Assembly: GCA_036381255.1 (NCBI GenBank)
Contig: DASVDG010000032.1
Span: forward strand, 1-21,566
Direction: 5' to 3'
Length of the DNA: 21,566 nucleotides
Origin: CALBZE01 sp036381255
Lineage (GTDB): Bacteria > Gemmatimonadota > Gemmatimonadetes > Longimicrobiales > RSA9
Part shown: in pieces, positions 12,777 through 20,742 of the stretch
Numbering within the stretch: position 1 is the first letter of the stretch
Layout of the letters: each line of letters starts with the position of its first letter
Position numbers and translations under genes: made by a program
The notes under the pieces: generated by a model
The model's database searches: none
What the model was told of the DNA's origin: nothing
The model's input: only the letters and a program-made list of their open reading frames with translations

Positions 12777-15248
12777 CTACTCCATCCGCAACGCCGCCAT
12801 CGGGTCCACGCGCGTCGCCCGGCGCGCCGGCACGTAGCCGGCGGCGAGCGCGACGGCGCCGAGGACCACGACCGCGCCGGCGAAGGGGACCGGGTCGGTC
12901 GGGCTCGTGCCGAGCAGCAGGCCCTCCAGCAGCCGGGTCAGTCCGAACGCGGCGACGACACCCGCCGCGACGCCGACGCCGACGAGCGCGAGCCCCTGGC
13001 GCAGCACCATGCGGACGACGTCGCCGCGGGCGGCGCCCAGTGCGACGCGGATCCCGATCTCGCGCGTCCGCTGCGCGACGGCGTAGGCGATGACGCCGTA
13101 AAGCCCGAGCGCCGCGAGTGCGAGCGCGAGCGCGCCGAACAGCCCGAGCGCGCCGGCGGCGACGCGCTGCGGCAGGAGCGCGGCGCCGATCTGTTCGTCC
13201 ATCGTCCGGACGTCCGTCACGGCCCAGTCGGGCGCGACCGCGGCGACCTCGCGGCGGACGGCGGCCGCGAGCGCGGTCGGCTCGCCGGACGTGCGCACGT
13301 GCAGCACGACCGGACCGCGGCTCGTGAACTGGAGCGAAGGCAGGTAGTAGAACGGCCGGTCGGCCTCGGCGGGCGAGACGTACTTCCCGGTCGTCGTGAC
13401 GCCGACGACCTCGAGCATCGGCCCGTCCGGCCCGCCGACGCCGAGCCGGCGGCCGAGCGCATCGCCGTCCGGCCAGAACCGCCGCGCGAACGCCTCGTTC
13501 ACCACGACCGCGCCCGGCGCGCCCTCGCGGTCGGCGGCCGTGAAGCCGCGCCCGCGCAGCAGCGGCACGCCCAGCGTCTCGAAGTACGCCGGCCCGACCG
13601 TCGCGAAGTGGAACTCCATGTCCTCGCCCGTCCCGGGCCGGTACCCTTCGACCGTGACGGCCCGGCGCGAGCCGCGGACGTCCAGCGGCACGCGGTCGGC
13701 CCAGCTCACGGCGACGACGCCCGGCAGCCCGGCAATGCGACGGCGCAGCGCGTCCGCGGTGCGCGCGCCTTCCGCGCCCGGCCGGCTCCCCGGCGGCGGC
13801 TCGACATCGACCAGCAGCACGTTCTCGGCGCGGAAGCCGAGGTCCAGCCCCGCGACCTGCCGCAGCGTGCGCAGGAACAGCAGCGCGCCGACCACGAGCA
13901 GCAGCGAGAGCGCGACCTGACCCGCGACGAGCGCGCCGCGCAGCGTCACCCGCCGGCGGCCGTCCGTCGTCGTGGCCGCGTCCGAACGGAGCGTGTCGCC
14001 CGGCTCGACGCGACTCGCGCGCAGCGCGGGCGCGAGCCCGAACGCGAGCGCGGCCGCCACCGTGACCGCCGCCGTGAAGCCGAACACCCGCGCATCGGGG
14101 GAGAGGTCCAGCTCGATGGCGACGGGGAGCGGCAGCTCGATCGCCGTGAGCAGGTCGGCGGCCCACACCGAGAAGAGCAGCCCGACGGCCGCGCCGGCCG
14201 CCGCGAGCAGCACGCTCTCCGTGAGGAGCTGGCGCACCAGGCGACGCCGCCCGGCGCCGAGCGACGCGCGGATCGCGATCTCCCGCGCCCGCCGCGACGC
14301 GCGCGCCAGCAGTAGCCCGGCCAGGTTCGCGCAACAGATCAGCAGCACGATCCCGACGACGGCCAGGAGCAGCCCCATGAAGCCGAGGACGGGACCGCGC
14401 ATCGACGGCGGCACGCGCGCATCCGCTTCCGCCAGCAGCGTGATGCGCCGGCCCTCGTCGTTCACGTCCGTCCACGCCCCCGGATACGCCGCGTGCAGCC
14501 GCTCGGCGACGACGCGCATCCGCTCCTGCGCGCGCCCAAGCGTCACGCCCGGCCGCAGCCGCGCGACGACGAAGGAGCCGCGGTAGCCCCGCGCCGTCAG
14601 ACCCTCCGCATCCATGATCCCCAGCGTCGGGCCCTGCACGGCCGGCGCCCAGACGTCGACCACGAACCCCGGCATACGGCCGCCGAACCCTTCCGGCGCC
14701 ACACCGACCACTGTGAACGCCCGCCGGTTCAGCACGACCGTGCGCCCCAGGATGCCGGGGTCGCCGCCGAACCGGCGCTGCCAGAGCGCGTGGCTGATGA
14801 CCGCGACCGGCGGGCCGCCGACCTCGCCCTCCTCGGCGAGGAACGCGCGGCCGAGCCGCATCGGCGTGCCGAGCACGCGGAAGTAGTCGGCCGAGACCAG
14901 CTCGATCCCCGTCCGCTCCATCGCCGCGCCTTCGCCCACGCCGACAATGCGCGGCGAGTAGAGCGCGACGCCGTCGAACACGTCCGTCGCCTCGCGGAAC
15001 TCCAGAAAGTCCGCGTACGACGACGCGCCGTACGCCGGGCCGCTGTAGTCGCTCGTGTACAACATCGCCAGCCGCTCCGGCGCCGCCACGTGCGCCGGCG
15101 GCCGCAGCAGCACCGCGTTGACCAGGCTGAAGATCGTCGCGTTCGCGCCGATCCCGAGCGCGAGCGTCAGCACCGCGACGAGCGCGAAGCCCGGCGCGCG
15201 CCGCAGCGTACGCACCGCGTACCGCACATCCTGGATGAGTCGATCCAC
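12777..15248 (-). CDS. divergent ADOP-type MacB/FtsX ABC permease, last of module A
   Basis: 823 residues if started at the GTG at 15246-15248 (translated MDRLIQDVRYAVRTLRRAPG). A second GTG two codons upstream (15254) is also possible, but the AGAGGTG Shine-Dalgarno is correctly spaced only for the former. TMs are predicted near 21-44, 288-314, 340-363, 387-408, 438-459, 697-720, 751-772 and 787-806. Coupling motifs are REIAIRASLGAGRRR and TREIGIRVALGAARGD. It differs from its neighbours. After TM1 it has LLRPPAHVAAPERL instead of LLRPLPYPEPDR, the first periplasmic domain is about 20 residues longer, and TM2 reads ICCANLAGLLLAR. The C-terminus is VPARRATRVDPMAALRME. It probably represents a separate permease lineage within the array, perhaps with a different partner or cargo. 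Confidence 0.93.
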   Translation of the reverse strand: MDRLIQDVRYAVRTLRRAPGFALVAVLTLALGIGANATIFSLVNAVLLRPPAHVAAPERLAMLYTSDYSGPAYGASSYADFLEFREATDVFDGVALYSPRIVGVGEGAAMERTGIELVSADYFRVLGTPMRLGRAFLAEEGEVGGPPVAVISHALWQRRFGGDPGILGRTVVLNRRAFTVVGVAPEGFGGRMPGFVVDVWAPAVQGPTLGIMDAEGLTARGYRGSFVVARLRPGVTLGRAQERMRVVAERLHAAYPGAWTDVNDEGRRITLLAEADARVPPSMRGPVLGFMGLLLAVVGIVLLICCANLAGLLLARASRRAREIAIRASLGAGRRRLVRQLLTESVLLAAAGAAVGLLFSVWAADLLTAIELPLPVAIELDLSPDARVFGFTAAVTVAAALAFGLAPALRASRVEPGDTLRSDAATTTDGRRRVTLRGALVAGQVALSLLLVVGALLFLRTLRQVAGLDLGFRAENVLLVDVEPPPGSRPGAEGARTADALRRRIAGLPGVVAVSWADRVPLDVRGSRRAVTVEGYRPGTGEDMEFHFATVGPAYFETLGVPLLRGRGFTAADREGAPGAVVVNEAFARRFWPDGDALGRRLGVGGPDGPMLEVVGVTTTGKYVSPAEADRPFYYLPSLQFTSRGPVVLHVRTSGEPTALAAAVRREVAAVAPDWAVTDVRTMDEQIGAALLPQRVAAGALGLFGALALALAALGLYGVIAYAVAQRTREIGIRVALGAARGDVVRMVLRQGLALVGVGVAAGVVAAFGLTRLLEGLLLGTSPTDPVPFAGAVVVLGAVALAAGYVPARRATRVDPMAALRME

Positions 15249-15290
15249 GTTCACCTCTCGTGACCCGATCCGCCGATCGCACGACCCCGC

Positions 15291-15306
15291 CGAGCCCCGC
15301 GGCTCG
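15291..15306. other. small GC hairpin in the gap between permeases
   Basis: CGAGCC (15291-15296), loop CCGC, then GGCTCG (15301-15306): a perfect 6-bp stem with a 4-nt loop inside the 137-bp gap 15249-15385. The geometry resembles one unit of the hairpin train at 20494-20740, but it is solitary. Confidence 0.35.
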
Positions 15307-15385
15307 ACCTCCCCTCACGCTACGGCCTGGACCTCCGCTTCAACCTGAACGGCCCCGCTCGCCGTCCCTCTCCCGCGCCGCAGCA

Positions 15386-17845
15386 TTACTCCCCTCGCAA
15401 CGCCACCATCGGATCCACGCCCGTCGCGCGCCGCGCCGGGATCCAGCTCGCGAGCAGCGCGACCGCGCCGAGCAGCAGCCCGATCCCCACGAACGTGACC
15501 GGGTCGGCTGCGCCGACGCCGTACAGCATGCCGGAGAGGAAACGGGTCAGGCCGAGCGCGGCCGCCAGCCCGCAGGCGACGCCGAGCCCCGCGAGCCGCG
15601 CGCCCTGGCCGACCACCATCCGCAGCACGTCGCCGGCCTGTGCGCCGAGCGCCATCCGGATCCCGACCTCCTGCGTCCGCTGCGCGACCAGGTACGAGAC
15701 GACGCCGTACAGCCCCGCCGCCGCGACGAGCAGCGCCGTGAGCGCGAAGAGGCCGAGGAGGACCACGCTGAAGCGCCGCTCCGCGAGCGAAGCCGAGAAG
15801 ATCTGCTCGAACGTCCGGAACCGGGGCGGGAGCGTCGGAGCGAGCTCGCGCACGACCCGCCGCGCCGCCGCGATCGTCGCCGCCGGGTCGCCGGTACCGC
15901 GCAGCACGAAGTGGATCGGCCCCGAGAGCGACAACGTCCGCTGCACGGCGTTGCCGTAGAACGTCGGCGTCGGCTCCGCCTCGATGCTCTCGTCACGCAC
16001 GTCGCCGACCACGCCGACGATCCTGAAGACCTGCAGGTCGCCATCCATGTTGCCGAACTGGATCAGCTTGCCGATCGGGTCCTCGCCCGGCCAGCGCGTG
16101 CGCGCCAGCGACTCGCTGATCACCGCGACGTGCGGCGCGTCCGGCGCATCGCGCCCGTCGAACAGGCGCCCGCTCACGAGCGGGATCCCCATGATGCGGA
16201 AGTAGTCCGCGGTCGCGATACGGTACGCCGCGGAACCCGTGCGGCTCGGGTCGCCGGAGATCCGCCGCCAGTCGTCGAAGCTCGTCACTTCGCCCGGGTC
16301 GCCCACGATCAGGAACATGCCGTTCGCGCCCAGGCCGGAGAGGGGGAACGCGTCCACGGCACCGACCTGCTCGACGCCGGGGATCGCTCGCAAACGCGCG
16401 ACGAGATCGGTGAACAGCCGCCTCCTCAGCGCCTGCTGATCCTCGCCGCTCCCCGACGGCAGCGCGAGATCGAGCACCACCGCGCCGCCGGTCCGGTACC
16501 CGGGATCGACGGCGAGCAGCCGGCCGAAGCTGCGCACGAGCAGCCCCGCGCCCGCGAGGAGCACGATCGTCAGCGCGACCTCGGCGACGACGAGCGCGCC
16601 GCGCATCCGGTGGCTCGACACCCCGCCGGCAAGAGTGCGGTGGCTGACGGCGAGCGAGCCGCGGACATCGGCGCGCGACGAGCGCCACGCCATCAGCAGC
16701 CCCATCGCCGCGGCGGTCCCGACGGAGACGGCGAGGGCGAAGCCGAGCACCACGACGTTGATGCCGATTTCGTCGACGCGCGGCAGGCGGCCCGGCTCGA
16801 GCGCGAGCAGCGCGTCCACGCCCCACGCGGCGAAGACCACGCCCGCCGCGCCGCCCGCGAGCGACAGCACCAGCGCCTCCGCCAGGAACTGCTGCGCGAT
16901 GCGCCGGGCACCCGCGCCCAGCGCCAGCCGCACGGCCAGCTCGCGCTGCCGCGCGGCCATCCGGGAGAGGAGCAGGTTGACCACGTTGGCGCACGCGATG
17001 AGCAGGAGCACGCCCGCGGCGCCGAGCAGCACGAACAGCGCGGGGCGGACGTCGCCGACCAGGTACGTGTGCAGTGGGACCACCGCGGCGTCCTCCATCC
17101 ACGTGCCGTCGCCGTGTTCGGCCTTGAGCCGCCGCGCGATCGCGGTCAGATCCTGGCGCGCCTGCTCGACCGTCGCGCCGTCGCGCAGCCGGCCGATGAC
17201 GCGCCAGTTGTGCGCCGTGCGCGAGGGGTCCGCGCGCAGCGACTGCGGGACGATGACGTCCGCACCGCCGCCGGCCTCGGGGAACACGAACTCCGGCGGA
17301 AGCACGCCGACGACCGCGATCGGCCCACCCTGGCTCCGCAGCGTGACGCTCGAGAGGTCGCGGACCCCGCCGAGCGCGCCCTGCCAGAACGCGTGGCTGA
17401 CCACGGCCACCGGCGCACCGCGCCCATCCGCCTCCTCCGGCAGGAATCCGCGCCCGATCGTCGGCCGCACGCCCATCACATCGAAGAATTCGCCCGATAC
17501 GGACGCGTACCCGACCCGCATCGCCTCGTCGCCGACCGTGACCGGCGCCGTCCCGTACGCGTATTCCGCCAGCGCCGCGAACGTGCGGTTGCGCTCGCGC
17601 ACGTCCGCGAAGTTCGGGTGCGAGAAGTTGCCGCGGCCGCCGCTCTCGAAGACCTGAAAGACCCGGACGATCTCGTCCGGCTCCGGGTACGGCAACGTCC
17701 TCAGAAGCACGCCCTCGACCACGCTGAAGATCGCCGTGTTCGCGCCGACCCCGAGCGCGAGCGTGAGCACCGCGACCGCCGTGAACCCCGGCGCCCGCGC
17801 CAACGTGCGGGCCGCGTGCTTCAATTCCCGCCCGAATGTCTCCAC
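15386..17845 (-). CDS. ADOP-type MacB/FtsX ABC permease
   Basis: 819 residues with a GTG start at 17843-17845 (translated METFGRELKHAARTLARAPG), preceded by a strong GGGAGG at good spacing. TMs are predicted near 21-44, 268-293, 320-343, 364-388, 416-438, 692-718, 748-769 and 784-803. Coupling motifs are RELAVRLALGAGARR and TQEVGIRMALGAQAGD. The post-TM1 motif is LLRTLPYPEPDEIV, with threonine replacing the usual proline. The second periplasmic domain carries an insertion around 515-540 (VTSFDDWRRISGDPSRTGSA) relative to most neighbours. The C-terminus is IPARRATGVDPMVALRGE. The gap to the upstream permease is only 77 bp, with no visible terminator, which supports co-transcription in module A. 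Confidence 0.94.
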   Translation of the reverse strand: METFGRELKHAARTLARAPGFTAVAVLTLALGVGANTAIFSVVEGVLLRTLPYPEPDEIVRVFQVFESGGRGNFSHPNFADVRERNRTFAALAEYAYGTAPVTVGDEAMRVGYASVSGEFFDVMGVRPTIGRGFLPEEADGRGAPVAVVSHAFWQGALGGVRDLSSVTLRSQGGPIAVVGVLPPEFVFPEAGGGADVIVPQSLRADPSRTAHNWRVIGRLRDGATVEQARQDLTAIARRLKAEHGDGTWMEDAAVVPLHTYLVGDVRPALFVLLGAAGVLLLIACANVVNLLLSRMAARQRELAVRLALGAGARRIAQQFLAEALVLSLAGGAAGVVFAAWGVDALLALEPGRLPRVDEIGINVVVLGFALAVSVGTAAAMGLLMAWRSSRADVRGSLAVSHRTLAGGVSSHRMRGALVVAEVALTIVLLAGAGLLVRSFGRLLAVDPGYRTGGAVVLDLALPSGSGEDQQALRRRLFTDLVARLRAIPGVEQVGAVDAFPLSGLGANGMFLIVGDPGEVTSFDDWRRISGDPSRTGSAAYRIATADYFRIMGIPLVSGRLFDGRDAPDAPHVAVISESLARTRWPGEDPIGKLIQFGNMDGDLQVFRIVGVVGDVRDESIEAEPTPTFYGNAVQRTLSLSGPIHFVLRGTGDPAATIAAARRVVRELAPTLPPRFRTFEQIFSASLAERRFSVVLLGLFALTALLVAAAGLYGVVSYLVAQRTQEVGIRMALGAQAGDVLRMVVGQGARLAGLGVACGLAAALGLTRFLSGMLYGVGAADPVTFVGIGLLLGAVALLASWIPARRATGVDPMVALRGE

Positions 17846-17922
17846 GACGCGCCTCCCTGCTTCGACGACACCCTCGTGATATCCGCGTTGGACTCGGGCC
17901 TACGCTCTCCCTCGCGGTCCCG

Positions 17923-20370
17923 CTACTCTGTCTTCAACGCCACCACCGGATCGACGCCCGCGGCGCGCCGCGCCGGCAGCCACGTCGCCGCGAACGCGAC
18001 GGCCGCGATCACCCCGGCGACCGCCCCGATCGTCGCCGGGTCGGTCGGGCTCACGCCGAAGAGCAGGCTCGAGATGAGGCGGGTCAGCGCGACGGCCGAC
18101 AGCAGCCCGAGCCCCAGCCCGATCGCGACCGGCGTCATCCCCTGCCGCACGACCATGCCGAGCACGGTGCGCCGGTCCGCGCCGAGCGCGACGCGGATCC
18201 CGATCTCCGCCGTCCGCTGCCGCACCGAGTAGGCGACGACGCCGTAGATCCCGATCGCCGTGAGCACCAGCGCCAGCCCCGCGAACGCGCCGAGCAGCAC
18301 CGTGTTGAACCGCTCCTGCGCGATCGACGCGCCGATCGCCTCGCGCATCGGCACGAGCTGCGGCACCGGCATCCGCGGGTCCAGCTCACGGACCGCCGCC
18401 AGCACCGCCGGCGCGACCGCCGCGGCGCCTCGCGTCCGGACGAGCAGCCCGCCCAGCCCGAAGTATCCCTGGACCACCGGCTCCTGCGCGCGCGGCGTGT
18501 ACATGATCTCCTCGACCTCGCCGTCGAGCGAGAGCACGCGCGTGTCCGCGACGACGCCGACGATCGTCCGCGCCGGGTCGTCGAATCCGGGGATGACCTC
18601 GCGCCCGCCGATCGTGCCGATGTCGATGCGCTGGCCGATCGGGTCCTCGTCGCCGAAGTACTTCCGGGCGAACGTCTCGTTGACGATCGCGACCGGCGGC
18701 GCCTGCGCAGCGTCGCGCGCGTCGAACTCGCGACCCCGGAGCAACGGCGTGCGCAGCGTGCCGAAGTAGTCGGGGCTCACGGAGCGCCACTGCACGTCGG
18801 GGCGTGTCGCCTCGGGGCGCCCCACGACCGTCATCGGGAAGTTGAACTGACCGCGGAACGGCAGCGCCGAGGTGGCGGCCGCGGCCTCGACGCCGGGGAT
18901 CGACCGGACCCGCTCCAGGAGCTGTCGCTCGAACGTCCAGATCCGGCCCGGCGCCGCGTACTCCGCCGGCGTCCGCCGGAACGCGACGGCGACGACGCCG
19001 TCGGGATCGAATCCGGTGTCCACCGACTGGAGCCGGAAAAAGCTCGCGATCAGCAGCCCCGCGCCGGTCAGCAGCACCACGGCGAGCGCGGCCTGTGCGG
19101 TGACGAACGCCGACCGTACGCGCAGCCCCGCGCGGCTCGACCCCTGCCGCGCGCCGCCGTCGCGCAGCGAGCCGTTCAGGTCCGTCCGGAACGCGTGCCA
19201 CGCCGCCGTCAGCCCGAACGCGACGCCCGTCACGCCGCCGACGGCGAGGGTGAACGACAGCACCCGGCCGTCCAGCCCGATCTCGTCCATGCGCGGCAGC
19301 CCCGCGGGCGCGAATGCGAGCAGCGCGTCCACGCTCCACCGCCCGACCAGCAGCCCGACGATCGCCGAACCGAGCGCGAGCAGCAGGCTCTCCGCCAGCA
19401 GCTGCCGCGCGATGCGGCCGCGCCCCGCGCCGATCGCCGCGCGGATCGCCATCTCGCGCCGCCGCCCCGTCGACCGCGCCAGCAGCAGGTTCGCCACGTT
19501 CACGCACGCGATCAGCAGCACGAAGCCGACGGCGCCCAGTAGCACCCACAGCGTGCGCTCGAGCCCGCCGACGTAGATGTCGCCGTATTCCCACAGTCTC
19601 GCGCCCGGGCCGGTCTCGTTCTCGCGCACCAGCTCCGGGTGCTCCGCCTTGAACTGCCGCGACACCGCCAGCAGGTCGGCGCGCACCTGCTCGGGCGTGA
19701 CGCCCGGCCGGATCCGCGCCCGGATCACGTAGTTCATCCCGCCGTCCCGCGGGTCCGGATCGAGCTGGAACGGCACGAAGAAGTCGGCCGCGCCCGGCTG
19801 CTCCGGCACGTGGAACCCCGGCGGCATGACGCCGACCACCGTGTACGGCTCGCCGCCCAGTCGGACCGGCCGGCCGAGCACGCCCGGATCCGCGTCGAAC
19901 CGCGTGCGCCAGAGCTCGTCGCCCAGCACGACGACCCGACGCCCGCCCGGCACGTCCTCCTCCGGCAGGAACGCCCGCCCGAGCACTGGCTGGACCCCCA
20001 CGACGCGGAAGAAGTCCTCGCTCACGCGGAGTCCGGTGACCTCGTCCGGGACCGCCGCCTCACCCAGCGCCGTCGCCCACGCGCGCTCCGTCGAGACGCC
20101 CTCGAACACCCGGCCGTGCTCGCGGATGTACTCGAACTTGTACGCCGTCTCGCTCTTGCTCGCGCCGCTGCCGTAGTCCCAGCCGATGTAGACCACCCGC
20201 TCCGGCTCCGGGTACGGCAGCGGCCGCAGCACCACACCGTTCACCACGCTGAACACCGCCGTGTTCGCGCCGATCCCCAGCGCCAGCGTGACCAGCGCCG
20301 CCAGCGTGAACCCCGGGCTCCGCCGCAGCGTGCGCACAGCGTAGCGCAGATCCTTGAGTATGGACTCCAT
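17923..20370 (-). CDS. ADOP-type MacB/FtsX ABC permease, first of module A
   Basis: 815 residues from the ATG at 20368-20370 (MESILKDLRYAVRTLRRSPG), with AGGG nine bases upstream. The frame is open back to 20502, but that 44-codon extension is a Gly/Arg translation of the GC-rich leader and is rejected. TMs are predicted near 21-44, 273-298, 324-343, 369-392, 421-443, 690-716, 746-766 and 780-798. Coupling motifs are RREMAIRAAIGAGRGR and TAEIGIRVALGADRR. The first periplasmic domain starts with an unusual aromatic, lysine-containing segment (VYIGWDYGSGASKSETAYKF, about 60-79) not shared by the other copies. The C-terminus is LPARRAAGVDPVVALKTE. It is separated from the module A ATPase by 372 bp that hold the hairpin train, so the array could set permease expression relative to the ATPase. 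Confidence 0.94.
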   Translation of the reverse strand: MESILKDLRYAVRTLRRSPGFTLAALVTLALGIGANTAVFSVVNGVVLRPLPYPEPERVVYIGWDYGSGASKSETAYKFEYIREHGRVFEGVSTERAWATALGEAAVPDEVTGLRVSEDFFRVVGVQPVLGRAFLPEEDVPGGRRVVVLGDELWRTRFDADPGVLGRPVRLGGEPYTVVGVMPPGFHVPEQPGAADFFVPFQLDPDPRDGGMNYVIRARIRPGVTPEQVRADLLAVSRQFKAEHPELVRENETGPGARLWEYGDIYVGGLERTLWVLLGAVGFVLLIACVNVANLLLARSTGRRREMAIRAAIGAGRGRIARQLLAESLLLALGSAIVGLLVGRWSVDALLAFAPAGLPRMDEIGLDGRVLSFTLAVGGVTGVAFGLTAAWHAFRTDLNGSLRDGGARQGSSRAGLRVRSAFVTAQAALAVVLLTGAGLLIASFFRLQSVDTGFDPDGVVAVAFRRTPAEYAAPGRIWTFERQLLERVRSIPGVEAAAATSALPFRGQFNFPMTVVGRPEATRPDVQWRSVSPDYFGTLRTPLLRGREFDARDAAQAPPVAIVNETFARKYFGDEDPIGQRIDIGTIGGREVIPGFDDPARTIVGVVADTRVLSLDGEVEEIMYTPRAQEPVVQGYFGLGGLLVRTRGAAAVAPAVLAAVRELDPRMPVPQLVPMREAIGASIAQERFNTVLLGAFAGLALVLTAIGIYGVVAYSVRQRTAEIGIRVALGADRRTVLGMVVRQGMTPVAIGLGLGLLSAVALTRLISSLLFGVSPTDPATIGAVAGVIAAVAFAATWLPARRAAGVDPVVALKTE

Positions 20371-20493
20371 GGGAATGTCCCTGAATCGAAGGTACCCGCC
20401 GCCCCGCCCCGACCCCGCCCGAACGCCACCGCCGGCCCAGCCGCCGCGCAGCAACGAACCACCGCCCCCGCGGCCACAGCCCCGCCGCCCGGC
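20371..20493. other. C-rich leader between the hairpin train and the permease start
   Basis: Very GC-rich stretch that on the minus strand forms the 5' leader of the permease starting at 20370. It contains poorer versions of the hairpin unit, such as a 4-bp stem with loop CCA at 20433-20443 and a 3-bp stem with loop CACA at 20472-20481, so the train may decay into this region. No coding character. Confidence 0.5.
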
Positions 20494-20740
20494 CGGCGCC
20501 AACGGCGCCGCCGCCCCCGCGGCGCGAAGCGCCGCGCCCCCGGGCGCGCAGCGCCCGCCCCCGGACCCGCCAGGGTCCGTCCCGGCCGGCGCAGCCGGCC
20601 GCTCCCGCCGGCCGACAGGCCGGCGCTCCCGCGCCCGTCAGGGCGCGCCCCCGGCGCCACCCGCGCCGCTCCCGCGCCCACCAGGGCGCGCTCCCCGGCG
20701 GCCCCCAGGCCGCCGGCACCCGCGGCCCGCCAGGGCCGCG
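20494..20740 (-). repeat. train of eleven GC hairpins with short G-rich linkers
   Basis: Eleven consecutive stem-loops: 20494-20510, 20518-20536, 20541-20557, 20562-20579, 20583-20601, 20606-20625, 20630-20647, 20652-20668, 20673-20690, 20695-20716 and 20721-20740. Stem lengths in that order are 7, 8, 7, 7, 8, 8, 7, 6, 7, 9 and 8 bp, all fully Watson-Crick. Loops are 3-4 nt except one of 5 nt; on the minus (transcribed) strand most read TGNN or TGC. Linkers are 3-4 nt except one of 7, and mostly read GGAG or GGGG on the minus strand. Units start every 21-26 bases. Stem sequences vary from unit to unit while pairing is kept. The train begins two bases after the TGA of the upstream ATPase and sits before the permease leader. 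Roles could include a terminator or attenuator, an mRNA stabiliser, or a mobile palindromic repeat. Confidence 0.9.
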
Positions 20741-20742
20741 TC

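Noticed and set aside
15260..18232. Plus-strand open frame of about 990 codons, with similar ones at 2022-4298, 4063-6816, 6584-9142 and 17836-19542
   Set aside because: They are antisense to clear permease genes, rich in Arg, Glu, Asp and His, and lack any domain pattern. High GC at third codon positions removes stop codons from the opposite strand, which explains their length.
1439..20370. Insertion sequences or transposon ends mediating the array
   Set aside because: I saw no transposase-like frame, no terminal inverted repeats and no target-site duplications. The repeats found are within paralogous coding sequence.
20371..20502. Longer N-terminus for the permease at 17923-20370
   Set aside because: The added 44 residues are Gly/Arg-rich translation of the GC leader. 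All paralogues start at the equivalent of the ATG at 20370 with the M(D/E)xxLxDxR lead.
20494..20740. CRISPR-like array
   Set aside because: Units are 21-26 bases with variable stems and 3-4 nt linkers; there is no constant direct repeat and no spacer-sized unique sequence, so it does not fit CRISPR.
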